This document shows, one piece after another, positions 52,948 to 62,926 of a stretch of DNA of 64,000 nt (positions are counted from its first letter, which is position 1; each line of letters opens with the position of its first letter). The position numbers were made by a program, and so were the translations under genes. The notes beneath the pieces are model-generated. The model ran no database searches, was not told the DNA's origin, and saw only the letters and a list, made by a program, of their open reading frames with translations. Source of the DNA: Ophiobolus disseminans (lineage: Eukaryota > Ascomycota > Dothideomycetes > Pleosporales > Phaeosphaeriaceae); NCBI GenBank assembly GCA_010093685.1, contig MU006219.1, positions 1 through 64,000 of the forward strand. Direction: 5' to 3'.

Positions 52948-54069
52948 TTATTTCGATCCTGTCAGCATCTTGCCACCAAATTTAGGCTTCTTGCGCATCG
53001 GATGACGCACGACGTCATCTTCTTCCTGGTCCTCGCGTTCCCTGTCTATGCCACCATGACCGTCGTTTTCGGATGCGGGTGGAGATGAATCGTCATCGTC
53101 ATCGTGAACTTTGCGCTTGCTTCGCTCGTTCGGTGTTGTTGTAAATCCACTCGCAAGAAGTGAGTCGCGTTTGTTGGTAGTTTGGCTACAAACAGCGTTC
53201 GCGTGTCGTGAATCGAATCCGCTTTGGCCCTCAAAGACTGGGAGGTGGTATTTCCTATTTGCGCCACTGCTCTTCTGGTACTTCGCATACTCGTTGTGTA
53301 GCTCTGTAATGTCGTGGCGTTTAACAAAGTCCTGAAGGTCACTGTGAAATTCCCTTTTCATCTGCACATCGTCTCCAGCATCCAGGCGCATGACGTGGAT
53401 GAACATCTTGTACTGGCCCTGCTCCAGATCGTCAAGTCTCTCCATTATCTTCCCTAGTACGTCGCTCATCCTTCTTCCCACAGGTCCTTTGGGTATAGAA
53501 CTGGCCTGTCGACGTCGAGGTGTTGTAGAACGAGCGCGAGACGACCGAGGCGATGTTGTTGGCTCGACATCTTTGGTGGGAGCATTGTGCGCTGTTGACG
53601 GCTCTGTCATCGTTTCGGGAAACATATCGCCTTGCTTGCTTTTCTCTCGCCTCTGCTCGATTTCGGACCGGTCAACCATACCTAGATGAAATTTTGAGGT
53701 CCCAAATCGCGCGGCTGCTGGCAGGTGTGTGATGTCGACCAGTCGCCCGACGGTGAAATCTAGATCATCAGAATCTTCAGGATCTAGATCAACTGGTTCT
53801 ATCCGAAACCTTGGAAACGGGTGTAAAATGCTCATGTCGATGGTCTCGCCACGTTCGCCAAAGATGCGCAAGATGTTCGGGTCATCGATCAGCATGCGCT
53901 CGAACGTCGCATCGATGAGTTTTGCTTCTGCCTTGAGGAATCGACCGCTCGGAGCAATCGTTAGGTAGACCCGTCCGACACTTGCCAAACCGAACGCTCC
54001 AATATGTGATGGATCAAAACGACCGTTGACCCGTACTCTTTGTGTCGGCTGGGCGCCTGTGTCCGACAT
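52948..54069 (-). CDS. orphan protein, 373 aa, paralog group C
   Basis: The start is at 54069 (MSDTGAQPTQRVRVNGRFD); an in-frame TTG lies 3 codons upstream. The N-terminal half is beta-rich (GRVYLTIAPSGRFLKAEAKL, LIDDPNILRIFGERG, MSILHPFPRFRIEPVDLD) and resembles the C-terminal region of the gene at 43949. A Ser/Arg linker with RSSRARSTTPRRRQ follows, then a helical module ending LHNEYAKYQKSS..YHLPVF, the group C motif found near the N-termini of the genes at 42139 and 43949. So the order of modules is reversed. It ends acidic then basic (MRKKPKFGGK). Function unknown. Confidence 0.74.
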   Translation of the reverse strand: MSDTGAQPTQRVRVNGRFDPSHIGAFGLASVGRVYLTIAPSGRFLKAEAKLIDATFERMLIDDPNILRIFGERGETIDMSILHPFPRFRIEPVDLDPEDSDDLDFTVGRLVDITHLPAAARFGTSKFHLGMVDRSEIEQRREKSKQGDMFPETMTEPSTAHNAPTKDVEPTTSPRSSRARSTTPRRRQASSIPKGPVGRRMSDVLGKIMERLDDLEQGQYKMFIHVMRLDAGDDVQMKREFHSDLQDFVKRHDITELHNEYAKYQKSSGANRKYHLPVFEGQSGFDSRHANAVCSQTTNKRDSLLASGFTTTPNERSKRKVHDDDDDSSPPASENDGHGGIDREREDQEEDDVVRHPMRKKPKFGGKMLTGSK

Positions 54070-54552
54070 TGCTGGCAAGAATACGGGTATGTGATACTGA
54101 ATGCGCGAGTTGACAGTGAGAGCGAGGGATGCAGTTGATGTATGATGTATGCGGGTAGGTTCTGGTAAATATTATACAGTTACTCGACGCGAGAAGAGCT
54201 TTGCTGTAAGTGATTTGAGAAAGTGCGAAAGCCGAGTGCTGCTGCGAGGCGGAGAAGGCAGGCGCTCGTCACTCAATTGGAGAAAGGTCGACTTCGGTAC
54301 CGTCGCTCTAATTCTCACACTACCCCAGAACTTTGAATTACGGATGACGCAATAAATGTACTAGTCACTGATTCTTACACAAGTAATGTCCGATGGGCGA
54401 GTAGACATAACAACTTCATGCGCGCATAATGTAGGCTGGAAATCGCACGTACAAACGCACAATGAGACTTGCTGCTCACACTTATAGTCTGCGACAAATC
54501 TTCCCTGTCATGTCTCCACACAACTCTGGAGCAACAAACCTAAATCCACAAC
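54070..54552. promoter_or_regulatory. divergent intergenic region
   Basis: Lies between the minus-strand gene starting at 54069 and the plus-strand frame at 54553. TAAATATTATACAG near 54167 is AT-rich and could serve a promoter. Nothing else was seen. Confidence 0.35.
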
Positions 54553-55060
54553 ATGGCAACCATTGACATGCACTCGTTGTCCCAAGTAGCTGCGATATTG
54601 GCGCAAATATACCATGTCTCTCTTCCCCAAGACTGGTGGGCCTATGTCACGTTGCTAGACGAGATTATCGACGATCAAGAAGCTCAGGCATCGTATAAGG
54701 TGCTCAAGAGCCAACTCAAGCAATTTTCAGTTGTGCGACTATTCCATCGCATGCTCGAGGAGGAGCTAACCGTCGAGGGTCCGCGCACCCTTCCAGCCAG
54801 TTTGGCTGCCGAGTATCCTTGGACCACCACGCCAAATGAGGTCGTCGAGGCCTACCTCACATTCGCTCTTCATCGCGATCATATGATCGGTCGGCCTTAG
54901 AACGTTGAGATCGCTTTCGTTGAAGTGACTAGAATCATTGAGGCGGAATTGAGGCTGCCTGGTCTAACAAACGTTTCCTTCGGCCGTGAAGATGAGCTGG
55001 CACAGCGCATGGGCTCGATGAAAATCGACAAGCCTCGCAGCATCACAGTTGCCAAAAAGC
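54553..55060 (+). pseudogene. truncated orphan gene with internal stop
   Basis: It starts MATIDMHSLSQVAAILAQIY and runs 115 codons to a TAG at 54898. The same frame stays protein-like beyond it (NVEIAFVEVTRIIEAELRLP, then GREDELAQRMGSMKIDKP) until about 55060, where repetitive CAAGCAAG DNA of a hAT element begins. So the TAG looks like a nonsense change in a longer gene whose 3' end was cut off by the transposon. A short functional 115-aa protein cannot be excluded. The protein is mostly helical; family unknown. Confidence 0.6.
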
Positions 55061-55197
55061 AAGTTGACTTGCTTGCTTGTTCAAACTTGCTTGGTTCAAA
55101 CCAAGCAAGCAAGTCAAGTCAGAGCTGTGCAGCAAACCAAGCAAGTCAAGTTAACGTGCCTTGCTTGCTTGACTTGCTTGGTTTACTTGGTTAAATT
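55058..55197. repeat. CAAGCAAG/CTTGCTTG palindromic array, likely hAT subterminal repeats
   Basis: At least ten copies of CTTGCTTG, CAAGCAAG or ACTTGCTTGG in both orientations lie within 140 bp. Clustered short motifs of this type mark the ends of hAT transposons, where they bind the transposase. The BED-finger hAT remnant follows on the plus strand. Confidence 0.65.
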
Positions 55198-55425
55198 AAC
55201 TATGATTGACTGTATAGCAGATCTCGCGATACTTTTTTGGTGTTGCAGTTTTTTTAGTGCTACAACTACCTCGGCTATTTCCCAAACAGGCTATAATACG
55301 CTATACGGCTGCTAAAACGGCTTAGCGCTCTACTCCTATTCTAACACCAGCCTTGTTTTGTAGCCTATTGCGATGCCCATTCTCCTATATCAACGCTTTT
55401 TTCTAGTGTTTTTGACTGCACTAAT

Positions 55426-56280
55426 ATGGCCAAATGCCGCGCACTACATACCTCTTCGAGTAGCAAACGGTTAAGAGTAGCTGCTGCCACCGATGACGTC
55501 GTCTCAACTCCTACGGCCTCATCTCAGCCAGCATCTCAGCCAGCATCTCAGCCAGCATCTCAGCGTTGATCACCTCGTAAAGCCCTCGTTGCTACAAGCC
55601 AGACCACCGCCTTGTCGCTAGTCCCTACATTTGAGTCGCAGTTTTTGGAGTCTCATGTAGAGGATAATATCGTTGCGCCTACCGAAGGCAGCAGGGCTGT
55701 CACGGTGGCTACAACTGAGGCTGGAGACAAAGATAATAGCCAAGATGAGATAAGCAGCGCTGCTGATATTTTTGACGGCATTGACTGGGCTCGTTTACCT
55801 GGCTATATGAAGCCATTAGCGGGCTCTAAGCGTCCCAAAAGCTGGATTTTTTGGTATGGCTACCGCGTTGTTAAGCGCCAGGCTACTAATCGGATCTGGT
55901 TTGTGTGCAAATACTGCCACATCCACAAAACTATCGACGCCGGCGGTGGTGGTTTGTTTAATATTACTCAGGCCACTACCTCAGCAGCCACCCATCTCAG
56001 CCAGCCAAAACGTGGCCACAATCTCAGAAAAGATAGCCTAAAGTTGACGCTAAGGGCACAAGGGCAGCTATCATTATGGCAAGCTTTCGACGCTGGGTTA
56101 GAGATGCCTCAGCCTACCGCTAACGCGCTCGGAAACTTTGACGTACAAGGCTTTTGAGTAGCTACCGTTATGTGGCTTATCAACCAAAACCACCCTCTCA
56201 GTGAGCTTACGGCGCCTGATTTTAGAGAGATGATAAGGTTACAAATCACATTCCTTACTATTTCAATCTCGTAGTTCTAT
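55426..56280 (+). pseudogene. hAT-type transposase N-terminus with BED-like finger
   Basis: It starts MAKCRALHTSSSSKRLR at 55426 and is interrupted by TGA near 55567 and at 56155, but stays in one frame. A Ser/Gln/Pro/Ala tandem repeat (SQPA, from CAGCATCTCAGC units near 55525-55565) precedes it. About 55839-56020 reads KSWIFWYGYRVVKRQATNRI then WFVCKYCHIH..TSAATHLSQPKRGH, a W-containing C-x2-C..H..H BED-type pattern. After the second stop, MWLINQNHPLSELTAPDFRE is the usual start of the hAT catalytic part. The RNase H-like core and dimerisation domain are missing, so the element is truncated and inactive. Confidence 0.75.
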
Positions 56281-56320
56281 CCCCCCAAAGGTCCTCAAGA
56301 ACAAGCTTGCACTCGAACTC

Positions 56321-56436
56321 AAAGCAGCTATTCAAATATCGTGTGGAGAGTGAGAGCCAAGATGTTTGCCCTTCGTCCAAAGCAGCTATTCAAATATTGT
56401 GTGGAGAGTGTGAGCCAAGATGTTTGCCCTTCGCCC
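56321..56436. repeat. 58-bp tandem duplication
   Basis: Two adjacent copies of a 58-bp unit beginning AAAGCAGCTATTCAAATAT and ending TTTGCCCTTCG.CC, with about four mismatches. It lies between the hAT remnant and the orphan gene. Confidence 0.85.
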
Positions 56437-56623
56437 AAAACCCGTCCACTGTATTGTGAATCAACAGTATACACAACACGGTTGCTCATCTCATAGTATG
56501 TTCTCGCGCATCTCTCTCCTGTCACCAACACTACTAAACGTCAGTAGCACGACCCAACAAATATCTTTCAATGCCAAATTTCAACCCACACATGCGGCTA
56601 AAAGTTTCGACCAGTCAATCGAC

Positions 56624-57103
56624 ATGACTGACATACCAGTCGACTCCACACCTTTCACACAAGTCACGTGCTACACCACCGCGGTTCTCCAGCCGCTACA
56701 CAACATCATCGGGCCTACCAGCTTCTTACGGTACGCAATGCTAGTATCAAACGTCTTTCACGGCACGCACTCCGGGGCTGCGTCATCGAACAGCTTCTCA
56801 CATCTGTTCCACGACTACAAAACATTGTTGCTTCACAACAAGATCGCTCACCTGACATACAGCGACAATGTCCTTTTCAACTTGCCGGAAATGGATGAGG
56901 ACTACGACTCCGACTCATCCGTCAACGAGGAATTTATGGAGGTTGCGGATCATTTTGCCGGTACTGAAGGTGCGCGGCCGAGTGAAGCTTTGGAGGGGAG
57001 GCGGCAGGTTATGCAGGTCCCTGAAAGGGTGATGCGAGAGCCGGGAATTGTGGAAGATAAAGCGTATGTCTTGACGGATGAGATGGCGAGGTTGGGGCTT
57101 TGA
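56624..57103 (+). CDS. orphan protein, 159 aa
   Basis: The start is taken at MTDIPVDSTPFTQV. In-frame ATGs at 56498 and 56420 would add 42 or 68 residues of low-complexity sequence, the latter including part of the tandem duplication. The N-terminal half is ordered and hydrophobic (YTTAVLQPLHNIIGPTSFLR, SFSHLFHDYKTLLLHNKIAH). The C-terminal half is acidic (MDEDYDSDSSVNEEFMEVAD). No known domain. It lies in a transposon-scarred area, so it could be a remnant of something longer. Confidence 0.5.
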   Translation: MTDIPVDSTPFTQVTCYTTAVLQPLHNIIGPTSFLRYAMLVSNVFHGTHSGAASSNSFSHLFHDYKTLLLHNKIAHLTYSDNVLFNLPEMDEDYDSDSSVNEEFMEVADHFAGTEGARPSEALEGRRQVMQVPERVMREPGIVEDKAYVLTDEMARLGL

Positions 57104-58492
57104 TATTGAATGAGCAGTGACAGAGCTTGGAGGGCACGGGCCGATACTGTTAGAAGGGGAGGAGAAGCGAGATATCACATATGCATATCATGATTTTAAG
57201 ATGCAGAAGTGGTAATACAATTTTTTTTTTAATTCCCTACTATCCTAACATTACACGATGTTGAGTGTTTTGATCAAATACTCCGGCACCAGATGCTTCT
57301 CAGGACCGTCCAGTATGCGAATTCTGTTGTCGGCCTCGAAAAACACAGCCATGGCAGCACAAATACTCCTGACTATAAGACGCGAATTAAGTAGCATCTC
57401 TAGTGGTGCCCCGTCGCTACCTCATGACTGATTGATTTATGATATGTCAGATCAACGTTGCTTGCGGTATAGTCAGATGGCTCAGACACCCATTTCTTTA
57501 CAAAGTTATCCTTCTTACCTTCCCCAATATCGATCACTTTTGGGACTAGCACAGATATCGACACAAGAATAAGGGATACGTTACGCTCGTTTACCCAGCT
57601 AATTCTCAACCTTAGATACCTTTCAACACTTTCCTTAAGTTTAGGCGAGTTTGCCAAACGACAATCCAATGCAGCAGGGTTAGAAACCACGCAGATAACT
57701 TTTGCAGTAACTTTCCACACTGTGTATCGTTCGAGCAACTGGTGAGCCCGGCGGAGTAATATTAATATATCGGACTTGAGAAACAGAGAAGACTAAAGAT
57801 ATTGGCACAAGAATGACTTTATAGTAGACTGTAAGATTAACTCTAAGGCTTATGTGAGTCAGTCAAATATAAGTCTAATAAGGTGTTTCTTGCTCAGAGT
57901 ACAAAGACCACGTCCGCCCCAACAAGGAGTCCATTGTATGGAATTGAAACGGCCGTAAACGACTGGAAGGAGAGTGTCAAGTGGACCATGTGTGTATGAC
58001 TTCGAAGACAAGACGTCGTCATATAATGCTGCGCGGTTGAAAGATGAGTCTGAATATTCTGACTCCAAGGCGGCGATCTGTCACGATTGAACTTCGGGAG
58101 CTTCATGTACATACATGATGTTAGGACTACGTGACTTGTGAGCTGGCTGCGACATTTGGGTAGAGATCACTGTATCTAATAGAGGCGTTGATGCAGCGAA
58201 AAGACCTGTCGTTGTCGTCGTGATGTGCTGACGACAAGGCTGCTCGGCTAAGTTGCCTCGTCAGGCGCGCTCGGCATACCTGCCCTACACAACTCATGCG
58301 CGCGTGTTGTACGTGAGAGCGATGCAGACTTGACTATAAGAAGTGCTTGAAACCGGAGTGACTGCGTGTTGTACTGAGGTGTCGTCATATATTCCACGCC
58401 TGCAACGCACCTTACGAGTGACTCAACACTGCGACAACACCCCACCAGAGCCCAGAACTTCAAGCACGTCAACACCAACAACAATACTCACC
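57104..58492. other. intergenic with one weak minus-strand frame
   Basis: A 112-codon minus-strand frame at 57400-57738 (WKVTAKVICVVSNPAALDCR, VSLILVSISVLVPKVI) and a second open stretch down to about 57255 ending PEKHLVPEYLIKTLNIV are mildly protein-like. I could not join them with a proper intron, so no gene is called. The last 150 bp before 58493 are a typical CA/CT-rich leader. Confidence 0.35.
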
Positions 58493-59457
58493 ATGCCTAC
58501 CAAGATTCACCTCATCCGTCATGCGCAGGGCGAGCACAACGTGACTGTAAGAAATAGTAGCATTCTCATCCCAGTCGCCTGATTGATCTGTGCAGCACAA
58601 CTACGCCATTCGCGATGCAGTCCTGACTGCCAAGGGCAAGGAGCAATGTCGCGCCCTGAGGGCGGCCTTTCCACACCACAACGATGTGGATATCGTCTTC
58701 GCGTCCCCGCTGCGCCGAACCATCCAGACTGCAGCGTTGAGCCTTGGGCCGGCACTATCGCGCAAGGACGTGCAATTCGTGCTGCATCCCTCACTGCAGG
58801 AGGTGGGGGACATGGGAAGCGATACTGGCATCGCTGATACTGCAGATGATTTCAAGGGGCTGTTACCAGATCTATTCGCGGAAGACGATCTGGATTTCGA
58901 TATCGGAAAGGTGGACGCCGCTCTTGTGACCAAGGGATGGAACTCGAACGTAAGGCTGACCCAAGAATTAGCCGTGTTGGCCGCATGCCGCTGCTGACTA
59001 ACCCCACAGCAAGGCTACTTCGCCTATGAAAAGCCGGCCATTTCGAAACGGGCGGCCGACTTTCGGAACTGGCTGTTTCAACGTCCCGAGGCGCAGGTGC
59101 GTTAGCCTACCACTTCACCGTCACACTATGCTAATCAGATATCCTAGGTCGTTCTCGTGACACACGGTGCGATCGCGCACTTCTTGACTGAGGACTGGGA
59201 TGTTGAGGACCCCATGTTGGGCACGGCGTACAAGAACTGTTTGTCTATCAGAGGTCCCATCAAAGGCCCGATAGCTAATCGTCTCAGGCGAGCATCGTGA
59301 GTTTATCTTCACGCCCGAGTCGACGGCCGAGGATGCGCATGTGACGGAAACCGCTGAAAGTAAGGCGAGACGAGGTCCGAGGGGGCCAGAGTCGGACCCG
59401 CATGTTCTGGACGAGATGAAGACGATGCAGGACGAGGCCAAGAGCGAAGAGCAATGA
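58493..59457 (+). CDS. histidine phosphatase (phosphoglycerate mutase-like) protein
   Basis: Five exons: 58493-58546, 58596-58949, 59010-59096, 59148-59238 and 59288-59457. Four introns of 49-60 bp have GT..AG ends and agreeing phases; 251 aa. The catalytic LIRHAQGEHN (His10) is at the N-terminus. Further active-site parts are SPLRRTIQTA, the acidic LQEVGD and VTHGAIAH (second His near 171). This is the branch-1 histidine phosphatase fold. The fungal subgroup typically ends YKNCEHREF, as here. Substrates of these relatives of yeast YOR283w and YDR051c are mostly unknown; it is unlikely to be the glycolytic enzyme, given the length and motifs. Probably cytosolic. Confidence 0.9.
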
Positions 59458-60557
59458 TTTCGAGTCTTGGCTGCGCTTTTGATGCTCCGAAGTTGCGGTC
59501 CAGGAATTTCCACATACGCTTGCGCTTAGACTACCCCACCTCTCCTGAGCATCCAGAAGCGTTCGCCAGCCACGCCAGTTTCCAGTTGAGGCACTTCTGG
59601 AGTATATCAGATGACTTGTTTTCTTTGCCACCTACTATTCCAGCAACTCACTCCACACATTTGCGATAAGCACAACATCCCGAGCAATCCAACCATTCAG
59701 AACATTTTAGGCTTACGGAAAGATTCCGGCATCATGAGTCGCATGTCGTGAATTACCACGTTCAATCTAGGCGCGGTCAACATCGGAGAGGTGGCTAGTC
59801 ACGCGGAGCTGGGATCTTCACTGCAGGCTTTTCGCTTAGGCTCGATAAGGCCGACGCCACGCCGGGGTGGCGCGGATCCCAAAGCTTGACCCACCCAAGC
59901 AATGCCATCATCGCACGGCTGAGGCTGCATCACGAACGCTGTGTACTCGTCACTGCGCATTGCAAGTGCTCACCTGCACGTATATCACGACCTGCTTTTG
60001 GTGTCTTCTTATCGTCCCTCGTCCTGTGAGGGATATCGGTGATGTCACGGCCAAAGGTTACATCGCCTCATCATCGCATGGACCACTCCAGGGACGTGAA
60101 AATTTGAAGTTTTTACGTCAACGGCTATGCGCCATGTGGACCTCGTCACCCATCTGCATCTACGGCCAACCAGGCACAGCGCTGCGAAGAGAACGGCCAA
60201 TGTCGGGTACATTGTCTCGCACGTCCTCTGGGGTCGGCGTGGAGGATAAGGACGCAGAATAATATTACACATTGCGAATGTGGAGATAAGCTCGTGTGAT
60301 ATAAACTGGTGTGGAGGCCCTTTGTGGAGTTTCAAGATAGAATCGTGTTCGTGCCTTCCGCGGCTCACCTGCATCTTTTTGTCCCACAGTTGCTGACCTT
60401 GGACCTGCACTCCGACTTCCGCATCTAGACACGCTCTGAATAAACGGCCCGCCCCTACTGGATATTCAAAACCGGACGTCGCCCTCGGAACCACCGTCTC
60501 CTCCAATTTCATCCATCGCTCGCGGTCAGATCACCAGTTTTTAAGGTCGTCTCCATC
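59458..60557. promoter_or_regulatory. intergenic; promoter of the permease with GATA sites
   Basis: GATAAG occurs at 60245-60250 and 60285-60290, 268-313 bp upstream of the permease start. The second (AGATAAG) fits the HGATAR site bound by nitrogen GATA factors such as AreA/NIT2. Nitrogen regulation of an amino acid permease would make sense, but two short sites are weak evidence. No gene is supported in this stretch. Confidence 0.4.
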
Positions 60558-62030
60558 ATGCAAGAAGTCCCTCACGTTCCTGGGGCACAGGTGCCTCGTG
60601 CAGCACCTGAATATGCTGCCGCACATAACGGCAACAATGTGTACGCACCGCCGCCGAACTATCCCATCGGCGATGACATGTCGTCGGAGGGAAAGAAGAG
60701 CGACCCTGAGCTCGCACAGGTTGATAAGACCGCCACTGTGCAAGAAGGCCATGAGAAGTTCAATCGCCTGGGCTGGAAGCGTCTCACCATTTGCTTAATT
60801 GTTGAAGCTATTGCACTTGGCTCTCTCAGCATCCCCAGCGCGTTCGCAAAGCTCGGCATGGTAGCAGGTGTGATCATGTGCATCAGTCTCGGTTTCATTG
60901 CCATCTACACATCCTACGTCGTCGGCCAGGTCAAGCTGCGTTACCCGCTTGTACACCACTACTCCGATGCCGTGGAGCTCATCTGGGGAAAATTCGGCAA
61001 GGAACTCACGGGTGTCATGTTTGCGCTCTTCCTCATCTTGCTCGTGGGATCGCACGCCCTGACCGGAACTATCGCATGGATCAACATCGTGGACAACTAC
61101 GCCACCTGCGCGCTCGTCTGGGGTGTTGTATCACTGATCATCCTCCTCGTCCTCGCGCTCCCGCCTACGTTCGCCGAGTTTGCTATCCTGGGCTATATCG
61201 ACTTTGTCAGCATCATTGCGGCTATTCTCGTCACCATCATCGCAACTGGTGTGCAGGCACACAGCCAACCCGGCGGCCTCGGTGCAGTCAACTGGAGCGC
61301 ATGGCCTCCTGCAGAAACGACCTTTTACGAAGCTTTCCTGGCCACCACGAACATCATCTTCGCGTACTCCTTCGCCGTCTGCCAATTCAGCTTCATGTCC
61401 GAGATGCACACTCCCAAAGACTACGTAAAGTCCATCTGGGCCCTTGGCCTGATCGAAATTTTCATCTACACCGTCACCGGCGCACTCATCTACGCCTTTG
61501 TCGGACAGGACGTGAAGTCGCCTGCGCTCCTGTCCGCGGGCGACACCGTCTCGCGCATCGCATTCGGCATCGCACTCCCCGTCATCTTCATCTCCGGATC
61601 CATCAACGGCACCGTTGTAGGTCGTTACATCATGGACCGCGCATTTGTAGACTCGCCCATCCGCTACGTCCAAGGTGCGAAGGGCTGGGGCGTGTGGATC
61701 TGCCTCATTACCATCGTCACTCTTATCGGCTGGGTCATTGCAGAGGCTATTCCCTTCTTCAACGCGCTGCTCGGTCTCATTTCGTCGCTGTTCATTTCGG
61801 GCTTCACGTTCTACTTCCCCGCGCTGTTCTGGTTCCAGCTCGTCAAGGTGGGGAAATGGAACGAGGGCGCGAAGAACATCAGTTTGAGCATTTTGAACGC
61901 TTTTGTTTTCTTGATTGGCATTGTGGTGTTGGGAGCTGGCACGTATGCTAGTGTGGAGGATATTATTACGCAGTATAATTCGGGGAGTGTGAGGGGTGCG
62001 TTTACGTGCTCGGCGCAGTCGTACGCTTAG
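60558..62030 (+). CDS. Mtr-type neutral amino acid permease (AAAP family)
   Basis: Single exon, 490 aa. A hydrophilic N-terminus of about 70 residues is followed by about eleven hydrophobic segments from LTICLIVEAIALGSLSIPSA onward. The first helix with the GSLSIPSAFAKLG motif, the YTSYVVGQ loop and the later SEMHTPKDY are characteristic of the Mtr branch of the AAAP family (Neurospora methyltryptophan-resistance permease). It should import neutral and aromatic amino acids across the plasma membrane with protons. No breaks are seen. Substrate preference is inferred. Confidence 0.93.
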   Translation: MQEVPHVPGAQVPRAAPEYAAAHNGNNVYAPPPNYPIGDDMSSEGKKSDPELAQVDKTATVQEGHEKFNRLGWKRLTICLIVEAIALGSLSIPSAFAKLGMVAGVIMCISLGFIAIYTSYVVGQVKLRYPLVHHYSDAVELIWGKFGKELTGVMFALFLILLVGSHALTGTIAWINIVDNYATCALVWGVVSLIILLVLALPPTFAEFAILGYIDFVSIIAAILVTIIATGVQAHSQPGGLGAVNWSAWPPAETTFYEAFLATTNIIFAYSFAVCQFSFMSEMHTPKDYVKSIWALGLIEIFIYTVTGALIYAFVGQDVKSPALLSAGDTVSRIAFGIALPVIFISGSINGTVVGRYIMDRAFVDSPIRYVQGAKGWGVWICLITIVTLIGWVIAEAIPFFNALLGLISSLFISGFTFYFPALFWFQLVKVGKWNEGAKNISLSILNAFVFLIGIVVLGAGTYASVEDIITQYNSGSVRGAFTCSAQSYA

Positions 62031-62926
62031 GCATTTTATGGGGTCGCGCGTTGGTGTTTGCACATTGTTGTATTATTATTTGCATATTGGAGCATGTCGA
62101 TAGGGCCTTTTGCGCATTCTTGAGCGCTCGGTGATAGCGGTAGCTGAGCGCGTTTAGTACTGTCTATGAGATACGAATTGTATATTCATCTTGTCAACCA
62201 CTGCATACTTGATAGCCCTCGATGTCTTCATGGGCAGCGCAATACGGCTCCACATCCAGCAGAAGAGAACGCGACCCGCGCTGCGGAATAGTGATATGCG
62301 TGCAAACAGATTGCGCACCTAGGCCTTCGAGAGCTATCGAACAGCTGGAACTCATGCGCGGTAGACGCAGTCCTCCGATAAGTCGTCTTCGCGAGCAACG
62401 GGGCAAGCATGGCGTTTGATGGCTGATGCACGACATCTCCGATATCTGGCAAAGTGGATTTGAACCGAGTGTTACGAATAGTCGATCTAGCAGATCAAAC
62501 GAATAATACGTTTGCTGCTCGGATCATAGGTAATGAAGGTTGTGCGCATGAGAAATTAATGACCAAAAGCTTTGAAACTCCTTGCAGTACGAGACCTCTC
62601 AGACAGGGTTGCAGCATGAGCAGAATTTGGTGTGAATTACGGTTCACCTGGCCGCACCTGCCTCACTTTCACCTAAGGTACAATCCGCCCAATCGAGCCT
62701 AGCGTGCCGGTGACGCAGTCGCACCCGACTTTCAGCCTCCCGACCTCAACCTCACCTCACCGACATTATCGCAATCCAATCTCTTACAATCACCCGTCAC
62801 TTCGCATCGCTTTACTACCTACCAACAAAGTCAAAATTGCGCGCGTGGTTTGCTGCAGCGTCTCCGAGTCACGACAAACAGCTTGTCTCAGCCTCATCGC
62901 CCACAGGTAGGCGAGAGACGTTGACC
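62031..62926. other. intergenic
   Basis: 3' flank of the permease and upstream region of the 62927 gene. Overlapping frames on both strands at 62194-62452 do not give a convincing protein. CT-rich leader sequence precedes 62927. Confidence 0.4.

Noticed and set aside
61131..62063. 310-codon minus-strand frame and 357-codon alternative plus-strand frame over the permease
   Set aside because: Both are shadows of the Mtr-type permease frame and have Arg/Asp- or His-rich composition without domain features.
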